A stretch of 64,000 nucleotides of DNA, taken from the NCBI RefSeq assembly GCF_037975245.1, contig NC_092581.1, forward strand, positions 5,423,501 through 5,487,500. Reading direction: 5' to 3'. This DNA comes from Apostichopus japonicus (lineage: Eukaryota > Echinodermata > Holothuroidea > Aspidochirotida > Stichopodidae). Below the pieces are notes generated by a model. The model searched no databases and was not told the origin of the DNA. It worked only from the letters and a program-made list of their open reading frames with translations. The translations under genes were made by a program, and so were the position numbers. Shown here one piece after another: positions 48,824 through 62,357 of this stretch; within the stretch, counting starts at the first letter, position 1; each line of letters starts with the position of its first letter.

Positions 48824-51800
48824 CTACCTATATATTATATATATATATGTATAAATATTTTTATCTTTCTATATATATATTTCTATATATATTTATATAC
48901 AGAGGTCACCTACACAAATGATCGACACTCGACCACTACGTCGGTCATGCATTCGTTTGCACAGTCTTCTTCGGTGAAAAATTCAACACGGAACAGTGCA
49001 TTTGAATTGGAATTCAGGTCATCGTCAATGTAATCACTCATCGGATAACGTCGAAAGTTGGCAAAAATTGGGCTGGAACCTTTGAAAAGAAGGCATGTAC
49101 AGTGAGCTAACGAGTAATAGTCTAATGTAAGTGGAATATGCAATATTGTACAGCTATATGATCAAGTGTAACAAAATTAAGGGGGGGGGGAGGGTATTAT
49201 AGAGGGAACCTTCATTTATTAAACTATGAAACTTTACTTTCCCCCTCAGTCCCTCACCTAGGCCCACGCTGCCCTCTCCCATGTCCAACTATCACTATCG
49301 TTCAGTTTTTCTCTCTACTGACCATGGTTGCTATAGACCATATCTCTCCCAAGAAAGGGGGGGGGCAATTAATCCATGCTTTTGTTACATCCCGCCTTGA
49401 TTTCAGTAATTCAATTTTCATTGGCCTTCCAAAAAATCTGGTAATTCGTTTGCAAAAAATTCAAAACTGGGCTGCCAAACTTACCTTCAAGCAAACTAAG
49501 TTTATACATGTTACCCCTCTTCTTAAAGCATTACACTGGCTTCCAATTGAAACGCGTATACATTTCAAAGTCCTTATTTTAATCCAAAATTGTATTTATA
49601 ATCATTTAACTCCAAACTACCTTTCAGAACTTCTAATAGTAAATCAATACAAGCGTGCCACCCGTCAGTCAAAATTTATTACCCTCCTTGAACCTAAGAC
49701 CAACTGTGCTTTTTCAGTTTCTGGTCCCAAATTGTGGAATTCCCTCCCAAACCATTTAAAATGTATACCTAATAAATCACTTTTCAAATCTAAACTAAAA
49801 ACCTACCTCTATGCTAAACATTTTTCAGTTTGATTTGTAACTATATTTCATTGTTGCATTATTGTTTTTGCTTTTCTTTCTATTCATATTTATATGTATG
49901 GCGCTTTTGACAACTATTTTGTTTATAATTAGCGCATTATAAATCTTAGTTATTATTATTTTTTATTACTATACAAAGATCTCACTTTGATGTAGGTTCT
50001 TGGCAAACAGCTGAAAGGAGATTAAAGAAAGATTTTTTTATTTCTTACACTGGTCTACTTGACAAAAGTTCCATTCTACACTGCCAGGGGCTGATTGATA
50101 AAAACACCATGGTTTGGTTTGGCTGTTTGGATTTCGACAGAAATTGTCTGGAAAATCTGTAAAGGCAAAATTTTAATAGAAATAAGAAATATATAATGAC
50201 AACATATGCAAGTTTCATTCCCGGTAAATCAGTGAACATTCAAATAGACAGACAGATCGACAAACCAAAAATGAAAAGAAACACATATTTCTTTTCAAAA
50301 TAATGATTCATTCATGTTTATAAGTTTTATTGACAATTACCTCAGATGGCACAGGACTGCATGAGGCCAGACAAAAGAAAGAGGTCTATACATGACTTCC
50401 TGGCTACAAAACATGTTGAATCTATTTATAGCCTATTGGTCAAATATTTCCAAACAATCCCAAACAATTAGAGAGAAGATTTCAGTTAGAATAACATTTG
50501 AAAACAAAATCTGACAAGAGGACCAGCTTAATCAAAGAAGGGAAATAAGGGAATGGATCTTAGGTGATACATATAGCTTATTGTCATGTTTGCAGATTCT
50601 AGTACTTACAAACTGGTTACATACAATGTTGTATAGCAAGAACACTCAGAGCATCTTTGCAGATTCTAGTAATTACAAACTGGTTACTTACAATGTTGTA
50701 AAGCAAGAACACATAATTAAGCATCTTTTCAGATTCTAGTACTTACAAACTGGTTACGTACAATGTTGTATAGCAAGAACACACAGAGCATCTTTGCAGA
50801 TTCTAGTACTTACAAACTGGTTACGTACAATGTTGTATATCGAGAACATATAAAAGCATCTTTGCTTTTTTTTTTTATTTATGATTGCAAACTGGTAATG
50901 TATAATGGCAACATATTAGTGTTTGCACGGGTTATCCGGGTACCCGCCCGACGTGATACTACCCGGTTCCTAATTTATTACCCGAATCATACGCAAAGTG
51001 TGATTGTTTAAAAAAAAAAAAAATTGCAAACCGATGGTTAGGCTGATTTCCCATTGACTTAGTGTGTTGTTAGGCTACCATGTGTTCGAAGATAACAGCA
51101 ATAACGAAAGCTTTCCATAGATATCTAATAACTGCGTCACAATTTCAGCTAATAAACAGATGGCTAGGCTAGACTACCCCCATTGACTTAGTGTGGTGTT
51201 AGGCAACCATGTGGTCGAACGTAACTGCAATAACGAAAGTATTCCATGGATGTCTTATAACTACGTCACAACTCCAGCAGATAAACAGATGGTTAGGCTT
51301 AGCTAGATTTTTCATTGACTTAGTGTGGTGTTAGGCTACCATGTGGAAGAAATTATTATTTATTCATTCGTTTATTTCAAAGAAGGAAAGGCTGACAAGG
51401 AATTTTACGTTTATGGATTATAGACGGGATAACTAAAAAATAGTAATCGCAAGTGGCTTTTTACTAATCGTTTATTCCAAATGCGATCAAATTGCACGAA
51501 TCGCGCAATCTCGCGGCTAATGCGAACCCTGTCCCTGCATAATAGATAGTAGTAGTATTAAAAACTGTTTAAGAGCTAAATTGGATATTTATATGGTTTG
51601 ATCCAATAGACGTGCACTAGCTAGCATAAGCAGCGGCGGCAGTGCGATGTTAGTAGTAATGCTAATTAAAATTAAATAATTAATTTATTAACAAGTTAAT
51701 GAAAGAAACAGAAGCAAATAAAAATTATTGAGGGAGATTTTATACCTTATCTTACACCTACGTATTTGAACATGAAAACATTGTCAGTAGAGAATATAAT

Positions 51801-54311
51801 GCATTTATTACAGCATCCAATATGTAATTTCTTGAAAATCGTGATACACGAGGGTAAACAAATTTTTCCGGGTACCCGGATACCCGACGGGTAACGGCCC
51901 TCGGGTACCCGGTTCCCGATTTTTGGACCCGTGTAAACACTACAACATATGGCTATTGTTATTGCAATGGCCACAACTATTACAATGTACTACTACCAGT
52001 CATGGCCATGATGCATGACAATAACAAAGTTCATCACAATCATGACAATCACAATATAAACAATGGCATCAACTATTGGTCGGGTGATTATTATAACTAT
52101 TGCAATGCGGAGCCTATCATGGCGAAATAGTAATTTATGGAGAAAAATGGTCATCACGATGATGATTTTGTTGATAACAATGATGAAGAAGCATGAGAGA
52201 GCAAATGATGGAAACCATGACGGCGCAGAAGAATTTCTTGTCCTTAATTCTTCTGACCATTACACATCATACTCACCAAATGATAAGCTGATGCTATTGT
52301 TAAGCAAATCAGTCGGTACATCTAACCAATCAATGCACTCGAATCCATTTTCAGTGTAATGGGCCATATCTTGGTAGTCTTCACCGTTTCCATAGTAACA
52401 ACCCATTCGATCTATGAGGTTATACAGACATAGAAAAATGAAGTCATCACTTTCTGAAGACTTGTTCTCTGTGGCAGATAATAGTAAGGTTCATATTGCA
52501 AGATGCTGCAAACCTATCCACCTCTCCAAAAAATTCAACACCTAGTACAGTTTGCTCACATTTCTACCACTTTCCTTGCGTCTACCAGGCTAGTATTGCT
52601 CAACTAAGACTGCCGATCGATCGATCACACCCTTTCTCAGTCCTGGCCATCTCCTCATCTTTTTTCTTCTCCTTGTCCTCCCAAAAGGGATCAAATTAGC
52701 ATTTTTAATTAGGCGACTTAGTTTATTCACCTTTTTTTTTTGCCTTATAAACAAACGAAGCTCGGACACATATTTCATTGTGGACTGAATTCAGACATGT
52801 TTAAATAATCAATGGAAGCTCGGACACTTATTTCATATTGGAATGAATCGGACTTCTTAGTCAACTGAAGCTTGGAAAATTATTTCATATTGGAATGAAT
52901 CTGGACATCTCAATCAACTGAAGCTAGGACAATTATTTCATATTGGAATGACATGTTAAATCTTCCTTATCTGTTTTCCTTTCTTCCTCATTATCTGCAG
53001 TGAAATCTTGACCAGTAAAACTTATGAACTGCATTGTGATAGAATATGAAATATGAATAAACATTTACCGAAACATCAATAAAATAATTATTCATTTTAA
53101 AACCCAGAGCATCAGACCGTCAACAGAAACATCAACTGGCCGGGCCAATATGAAGATGTCAAGTTCTATTGATGAACTATGAAATCGTTTATGAGACTCA
53201 AAACGAATTGAGTCGAGTGATGATTCAGTTTTCCAAACAAGTTGTAATTCGGCCGTGTATATAGGTTCCTTTTCACGTTGTGTAGGTGTACTGTAGTATA
53301 GGCACTGTTTGTAATCCATTGGATAGATATTAGTTGATGGATGCTATAGGTAGGCACTAGTGTTTTATAAAACCTAGACAAACCGGTGAATAATTACCAA
53401 AACAATGAGGCGCTGCACAATTATCGTTCACTTCGAGTGAGTCATAGTACACATTATAGGTGAAGCAGAATGGGTAATCATGGTATAAGCCAATATACCG
53501 ACAGAAGTTTTCAGGTAGACCTATAAATATGAGAAAGAAAAAAAAAAGACAATTTGTTATGGGTTTATAAACATTAATTCACTCATGAAAGTTTAATATC
53601 TACTTCTCAGCATGGATTAGTGAGATTATATAGATGTGAAAGATATGACAAATGGCAAGGAAAATGTATAACAGACCCTCTCTAATTTCAACCAAGCTAG
53701 GTGCTGCATGGTGTTCCATTTGCTTGTAAATCAGGTTTAAAAAATGAATAGTTTATATACTCTAGGAAATTTACTTTCATTGGTAGTAATTCTGGCCCTC
53801 CAAAACATTCTCAGAAATCAATGAATTTTACATCAGCAATAAATTGTCTCCCTGAAGGAAGCTACTGGGGGGGGGGGGGCTAAAGTACTTGTTGAAGATG
53901 ACTGGCTGATCCTCCAACACCCCCCTCACGCCACCATTTTAGGTCTCTCTATCCATCTCTATCTCAAGAATGCATATAGGAGCTTGCATGACCAACTTTA
54001 CCTAAATACTGTTCCGTTATATTTATAGTACTCAGCGTGGTGAATTGTCTGTCTTACCTCTTGTTTCGAGAAAGTCAACACTATCCCACGGCAAACAGTC
54101 GGGGTTAGTGGTGAAATTTAAACTTGTGAAATTAGAGGTCCCAAAGCAATCACGAAAACCGACTATGGGGGAAAAAAAGGAATTGTGAAATATGCACAGA
54201 TGATCAGCATGCATGTGTTATAGAAACAATTGATATGCAACAACATAAATGTGAGGTATGTATTATTCGAAAATATTTAAACTGTCCAATGCTAAAGCAA
54301 CAAATATATAC

Positions 54312-54381
<70 letters not shown>

Positions 54382-54467
54382 TCCAATGCGGAAGGCCCGG
54401 GTTCGAATCCTGGTGGAGGCTGGAAGTTTTTTCACTGTTCTTGATTTTCCAACTCATTACGATTTTC

Positions 54468-54504
<37 letters not shown>

Positions 54505-57500
54505 CATTCATACATAATATGTACAGTACTAATACATACACAATTAAGCATACAATTGTATAAAATACATGAAGTTTGTAAAATATGCGAAAGATAAAAC
54601 ACATAAAATATGAAAAGTAGCCTACATCATCTAGAATAAACAAAAAACAGAACAAGGTTTAAAGTGACTTGCATCTCTCATCTTCGTCAGCCCCATCAAG
54701 ACAATCTGGCAACCCATTAGTTACCCCTTCGGATCCTATGCAATGCCCATCATCACATGTAAACTGCCCATCTTCACACTGGGCTGTGAAATGAACAAAT
54801 TTCAAAGAAATTTAAGCTCGGCGAAGCCGAAACTTTTAACATGATCAACATATAGTTCATTTAGGGCCTACTTTGCTTACTATGCTAGCATGAACCTTGA
54901 CCTTAACGGCTACCGAATGCACATGTAATAAACATACCAGTTTTAACTTCAGTATTAAATCTCTCGATATCTGTAGCGACAAGTGAAACTTAAGTTACTG
55001 AAACCACGAAGGACATGTTCCACGACGAATGCCAGACGTTGCAAGCCTACCATACTGTCCCTACTCGAGTAGCTCAGTGTACTAGTGCGGATAAACATGG
55101 CCTAGTTTTGTGTCTATACCGTGAGACCGATCGTAGTGTAAATGCCCGAAACAATCAATATTCGATGCCAGTCTTAGGCCGAAAATGCATCTTGTACCAC
55201 CGCAATCTATCGTTATTACATTTAACTATCTAACAATAAATGCGTATACCAACCTACCTGTTCGAGATGTAACGGAGAGCAATATACATTTAGGGGATAA
55301 ATACGAGGGGAACCGGTCTTAGATTTGATTTGAGACCGATGATGACGTCATCGAGAAGGCTGAGCGGACCGAGGCGATAGCCGAGGTCAGCTGCATGCCC
55401 TTCTCGATGACGTCATCAGAGGTCTCAAATCAAATTTAAGACCGGGTACCCACGTTTTTATCCCCATTCATAAATGAATTTTCTTCCCACGAACATTAAG
55501 AGTGAAAAAATACGAATGAAGCAGTGTCGTTTGTTCTTAAATTTTGGTAATTTAATCAATTCAAACACTTCAAAATGGAGGGAAAAGACAATTAAATAAG
55601 AACAGATGAACAAATTTCTAAAGATAACATTTCAAAACTTTTTTTTGACCAACCAGGTCGAATCGCATTCGAGACTGGTCCAGTATACAGAAAGTTGGTT
55701 TAGGCATTTATGAATTGTCGATAACACAATGGCAATGATTTCCATGTGCCTATAATATTGGTCAATGAACACTACAAACATTAATCTTCCAGATGTTGCG
55801 ATAAGGCTGCTTCACTCTAAATTAGGGTCTCCCTAACTTCATCGTGCACGAACCCCCTGTGGATGTCAGAGTTGTCCACGAACCACAAACTTTTCGAGAC
55901 ACGATCTGAGTCATTATTATATTATAATACGCGTATTATCCTATGTCTGTTTCATAATTCAGTTATTTATCACATGCACGGTACGGTTCTACTACGGCAA
56001 CATATGCGTATGGAACGCGAACAGAGTTTGTCGATAGATAACGCCTTTTGTGCATTACTAAATTCAATGATATATCAGATTTTAGTTCAACAAAAAGTAC
56101 TCTAGTTTTGACTATCAGAAACGTCTCACGAACCCCCTGGGATGGACTCACGTACCCGCTGCGGGTCCATGCACCCCGGTCAGGGAACCCCTGCTCTAGA
56201 TATAACGTATGATAACATTAAAAATGATAGGTGTGTTTGGTTTTGGTGCACTATTTGTATGAAGTTAAATGATGGTCGCTCAAATTCAATCTTACCTGAT
56301 TGAGAGAGAGATATATTGAAGGCGAATGTAATATAAACTCTCGGCTGATGAATCTGAATCCAAATGGCTCCATTTTGAATGTTTAACCTCTGAAGATGGA
56401 AGTCATACGCAAGATGAATGTTAGAGTGGTTAAAGAGAACACTAGATGTGTCGTCAGGATTCATCCCTTCTCCAATAGCTACAAAGTTATCCAGTCCATC
56501 CACTCCTTTCAGCTGCATGAGGTCGAATCTGATGACAGAGAATATCTGAGAGGCAGCATCTGGCATCTTGTAAATGCCAGTCCATAAGCAGGATCTGTTT
56601 TGTACAGTTTGACGTAAAGTTTCATCTACCGGAAGAATAATTGTCTCAGTGATGTCATCACAATATTCAGGAACATTAACATCTGAAAGTGAAAGGCAGT
56701 TTAAATATGTAATGTAAATAAAATCTTATATAGCGCACTACGCGCGATGCATCTGTGCGCTTTACAAACAACCTAGAAAATACAATGCCATAAAACATTA
56801 AATAGAAAAAAACAGTAAATACATACACCATCTACAGAAATATACAGGAATATGAGATCGAAAAACTATTCAAAGTACTGGTGGAGCGTAAAGCGATAAA
56901 ACAGAATGACTACAAGATCTACAATTTGAATGCTAAAAAGTGATAATTCCAATTGATGTTAGAACCTAAAAACCAACACGACAAAACAACATAAAATCTA
57001 AAAAAATCCTAGAAATCATCTTAGTAGTGCTCTTGAGAGAGATGCGCTTTCAGGTGTGACTTGAAGGAGGTGAAGTTCGTGATCGTACGAATTCCGGGAG
57101 GAATAAATACAAAGTGAATGGAAAACGACCAATGCACCGCGCTATGTGTAGCTTAAGTTGTCCCTGCATTGTTGACAGGATTGTCTCAAATTTATTTTGC
57201 TGTAACTAAACACTAATATTTTATGAGGACGCGTCATTATGGCAGAGTCAATAACAGTGATCTTGCCCAATAGTTCTTTTACAATTGTGGTAGCTTACGT
57301 TACTCCATCTAAACCAGGAGTAAATAATAAAAGAAATGGTATATATTTAAAGAGGCCCCAAACAAGAAATAAACACAATTGATGAAGTAAGATTCAACAA
57401 AAACACAATATTGTAGAGGACGTCAAACAATAAGACAAAGATCTCGTTGCCATGACATCTGTCTACCTATAGTGACCAGTTTCTTGTACCAAAATGCTAG

Positions 57501-60500
57501 GTATGATATACAGTTCTATGTATCAACATATGAAAGGAACGGATAGTAGACCTATGTGTTTGGTTCGAATGTTATAAATCATCTTTGTGTCAGATTACAA
57601 TGATCCAGAGGCAGTGGCGGTGGAACCGGGGGGGGGGGGGGCTTGGGGGGCTCAGCCCCCCCAATGAAAAAGTTGAGGGGGCAAATGCGTGATAAGCCCC
57701 CCCCCCCAATATTTACCAAGGCTCCGAAACGTGCATGTGCCCATTTTTCAATGCATACTTGTCGATCTGTCCGATGCACACGTATACTATATAGGTGTAA
57801 TAATTTTAGTAATTGCTGAGGACCCTGGTCCCTCGGACCGTCCCCTGGCTATAGACCACATTGTCACCCCAACCGCGTCTTCCCCCCCCCCCCCGTGAAA
57901 AGTGGAAGCAGTTAGTGTGAGTACCGGTAAGCGTAACACAACTTCGTCTTAGGCCAATGACTTGCCTCATTTCAGCCAGTTCTCCAACATCCCCTTACTT
58001 AGTGGCGGAGCGTCCATATATACAGTCAGGGGGCGGATCCCCCCCCCCCCTCCTGACGGACTCAAATGGACTGCTGGCGCCCTTTTCAGCTTTTCACTAC
58101 TTTTAACTTATTCGCGATTATTGACTATTTTATTGCCCTCTCATATACCTATTGACATTTGTCATATTCTGTTGGTGTAATTTTCCGACAAAATGGCGAC
58201 GACACCTATTTATTCTCCGTTTATCTGCAAATTAGCAAGGCCCGGAAAGGGTCATTTCCTGCAATCTAGGGAGTAACTTTACTCAAAAATTTACTGTACG
58301 CTCTGCGCCAACCTGTGGTGGCGCTCCGCTTAGATAGTATCGAAAGCGCCCCTACAGACCATTCTTGCCCCCCTGACCAATACCCCTAGCTCCGCCACTG
58401 CCCTTACTACACTCAAAAACGTCTTTGCGAGTACACTACGAGTAATAGCTACTCTCTTAAAACACCATCGAATATACAAATTACAATGTTTTTACAGACT
58501 TTTACGTGCAATCTGAGAAATTGCAGGCTTGAGACCCATATTTTAGGGCTAGGTATTCGCAGCATAAAACACTCGGGAAGTGCCGTTTCCGGCCATCTGG
58601 GGGTTTGAAAAAACCCAAAATTTTTCGCTCCGCGCCAACCGATGGTGGCGCTCCGCTTAGATAGTCTCCACACATTAGCCCCCCCCCCCAATAATTTTTC
58701 CGTTCCGCCGCGCCTGTCCAGAGGTACATGTTTTCCTTACTCTTTTTTTAAAGTAATATTTATGATCGTTCACGGAAAAGAAGCATTTGGCCAAGCTGTT
58801 TTAAGAAATGATCCATACCTATAGAGACACTATTTTCAGGACTAGGAGATCATAATTTGTGTTTCTCCTTTAAAAGTAATTGCAACGATCGCAGAGTTTA
58901 CAGGAATCAATTTAACCTGGCTACAGATGGTGCCGGCACGCTCATCCGCCAGTAAAGCAAACATGTGTAACTATAAATGGATATACGATCATAGATATTA
59001 CATGTCATATCATAGGAAAAAGAAGGTAAGAAAACGACTTGGGTAAGTCTAACATGACATTTTAGATGGCGCCAGTAAGTGCTCAGTTATTAAAGAGTTT
59101 TTAATATCATGCATGTGTGTATTATTACAACATATTGTTCACCGATGTCGGTAACACGGATTGCTGACTGCCACTTTGTAAATATGAAACTACAAAATAT
59201 ATTTACCCATAATGATATGTGACTATTACACTCATTCCATTGACTACTACAACAGCTTGCAATATTCACGTTTTCGTTTGTCTGTAAGTTGCGAGGGTGG
59301 ATTTTGTTTTTATTAGCTATAATCAACTCAACAAACCGCTGGCATGTTTAACTATAGATATCATCCACTGATTCGATAAATGAATCGTTACCTGTAACAG
59401 ACGTCACGTGGGCAATAAATCCCAAATTGTAACTTTCTCGTTTCTTTTTATAAACGATCGTCAAAGTATTTGTCGGCGAAGAGACTTTTACTGATTCAAA
59501 TGCTTTGACTGTTCTGAGAGTTGTTTCCACGTCATCATCTATGTACCCATATCCTATCTTAAGTTCAGCGTTTCTCAACCATGCTGCCTCTATCGAGGCC
59601 ACGACTCGGGTATCAGCAGGGCCAACCACTATCCAAACGAGTGTGCGGGCGATGTTGTCATACGCAAATGGGTAACCAGGTGAGGCTATGAGGGCGTCCT
59701 CTGAAGTATCAGTAAATACATCTAAAAACAAGGGGACAGAAAAATTAAAGTGGGATAAATTATAGGTGTACAAGTTCGTGCATGCAAATGTCTACGGTCA
59801 ATTTGGTGTAATTGACTGTTGCTCTAGCAATGTCAGTATACCATACTCGAGTATACTACGCAGCTGAACAGCGCCATCTACTATATGGAACACTGTCTCA
59901 TGATTTTGCTTGATCAAACCAGGGAGTTGTTATGTTCCATAACAACTCCCTGATCAAACCCAATAAATTCTGTACCATACACACTTCTGCGTACAGGTGC
60001 ACAGTGTCACTGTACTCTTCGTGACTAACGGTTCATTATGATTGAGACCGATAGCCCAAGCAGCACACTACTATATACACAGGTACGTGCAGCTCAATCG
60101 ACAGCATGGAACACTGTATCATGGTTGTGTTTGATCAAATCTCCGAAACTCTGAAGCTTGCACAAGTCTGTACGCACGTATATCGTTTTAGATATGTGTT
60201 CCCACATCGTACACGATACACCATGCATAGTTACCAATTATCTTAATTTTCCAGAGAATTGCCCATCAGAAAAGTACTGGGAGAAGTTTTGTTGCCATAA
60301 AAGTTATCCTCTTTCTCTTTTCCTTTCATAAAGATGTATGAAACACTTATTCTTTAAGCTGCCCAAAGCGTTGTGTACCAGCGCAAGATAACTAAGTATT
60401 AGTTCTAGTTCAGAATTGAGCTATCGACATTTGAATACGTCTATCAGTAAAAAGCCTCTAAAATTTCTCAAATTCTTAAATTAGAAAGTCTTTATTATTA

Positions 60501-62255
60501 TTATTATTATTACTACTACTACTACGAATAAACAGGTTTTTCGGTTATCTTATAATAATAATGATAATAATAATAATAATGATAATAATAATAATAATAA
60601 TTCACCACAACTCTACACACTACAATAACTCACTACAGTTTCAAGGAATTCCGTAACAGCTGATCAAGTACTTGATGTAAAATTAATCAACTAGTTCCGG
60701 TCAAGCGATGCAATATTATTTGAAGTTGCCGTATGGGCAGTTAGCCATTACTACCTGCAAACTTACTTTAATAGTGCAGTGGTCATCAAAGGACAGACGG
60801 CACAAATTTCATTCGGTTACGAAGCCGAGAAATTATTTATGGAATAGGAAACCGTGAATCCTGTTCGCTATTTTCTAGAAAAGGGGCACATAATGGACAC
60901 GTCTGATACCTGCGTGGATGTATTTGAATGGCTATCAATGACCTGACCTGACCTGACCCGTTAACAGTTATTCATATGTAAGAGAGTAATATGTAGGTAG
61001 GTTTCTTTTTTCCTTTTCTATTTGGGTGGAAACAATTACAAGATGAGATAACCTTAATTAATTCGATGCATGTACGGCTAATCGTAGCTATATTGCATAT
61101 TGCCTGTGTAATGCCATGTAGCTCTGATTTTCTTATGCTTTTTCTGCGTCCGGCCTGCGTCCGGCCTGCGTTCAGTCTGCGTCTGGTCCCCGTTCGCGTC
61201 CGGTCTTCGTCCGGTCCGCATCCAGTCTTCGTCCAATCTGCGTCCAATCTGCGTTCAATCTGCGTCCAGTCTGCGTCCAGTCTTCGTCTGGTCCGGTCCG
61301 CGTTCGCGTCCGTACCGCGTCCGATCTGCGATTTTCTGATCCAAAACTTGTCCCTCCCCATTCTTCTTTCAATTAAAAAAAAAACCGATTTGTTTGTCTG
61401 TCGTCTCTAACGATTGTACAAGTTCTTTCGTGACGTTTCCATCAGCTCCACTCAATTGATATTTACCACAAATAAGCCACAACGAGGACGTGTTTTATTG
61501 ATACATTGGACAAGTATAAACACCACTGAAATGGTACCGGTAATAATTTCCAGCAAACAATCTTGGCTTTAATGAAGTGGTTCGCTCTATTAGCTTTTGT
61601 TCTCACTGGTAGTTAGTTTTTTATTCAAGTACAACTCCCTGGCTATAGGTCAACAACATACACAAGTTGAAAGCACTTCGTGACAATGATAGGCTGGAAC
61701 AAAAAGTCTGAAGACAACATTATCATCCTCGACACAATCACACAAGGTTAAAGTTCAGGCTTTATTTTGGCAGTTTGTTGAAAGCAACATAGAACACAAA
61801 TAAAGTGCAGGATCAAATGAACTATGAAAACAAAATTGGGTTCATGAAGGTCTTATTAGGTTTTCCTGGATATGGTTATGAAATGAATGGACAAGGGGCG
61901 TCGAGAGCCATTTCGGACCTTGTTGACAACAAAGTAAAAAAGGACCTCTTTTTGATGTGTTTTATTTTTTACTTAAGTGTATCATGAAAAAAAAGACAAT
62001 GCAATATTTTCTTATGCCATGCATATCTCCGTGGCAATCTTCTTTTCCTGGAGGAAGGTAATAGAGAGCGAATCGCAATGTTTACTCTTCATCGATCGAC
62101 TCTGTATTGGAACTGATCGTCGCCTCCAGAACTGAGTTTATACATGTGCGTTACTGCAAGTGAATGTTCAAAACACGCAGTATGTTACCAAACTGGTGGT
62201 GGGCAAAGGTCAACATGGTTCATGGTTCATGTCGAGCACAAATCGTGCCCCCCGA

Positions 62256-62311
<56 letters not shown>

Positions 62312-62313
62312 AT

Positions 62314-62357
<44 letters not shown>

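Noticed and set aside
48578-49033. 151-codon Tyr/Ile-rich plus-strand frame
   Set aside because: It is translation of a (TA)n tract plus the antisense of PAN exon 10.
55055-55140. tRNA-like GAGTAGCTCAGTG
   Set aside because: No B box at the needed distance and no foldable acceptor stem.
60972-61361. Minus-strand frame with RRLDADWTQ-type repeats
   Set aside because: Produced by a 9-12-bp minisatellite; no splice link to the receptor and an equivalent frame exists on the plus strand.
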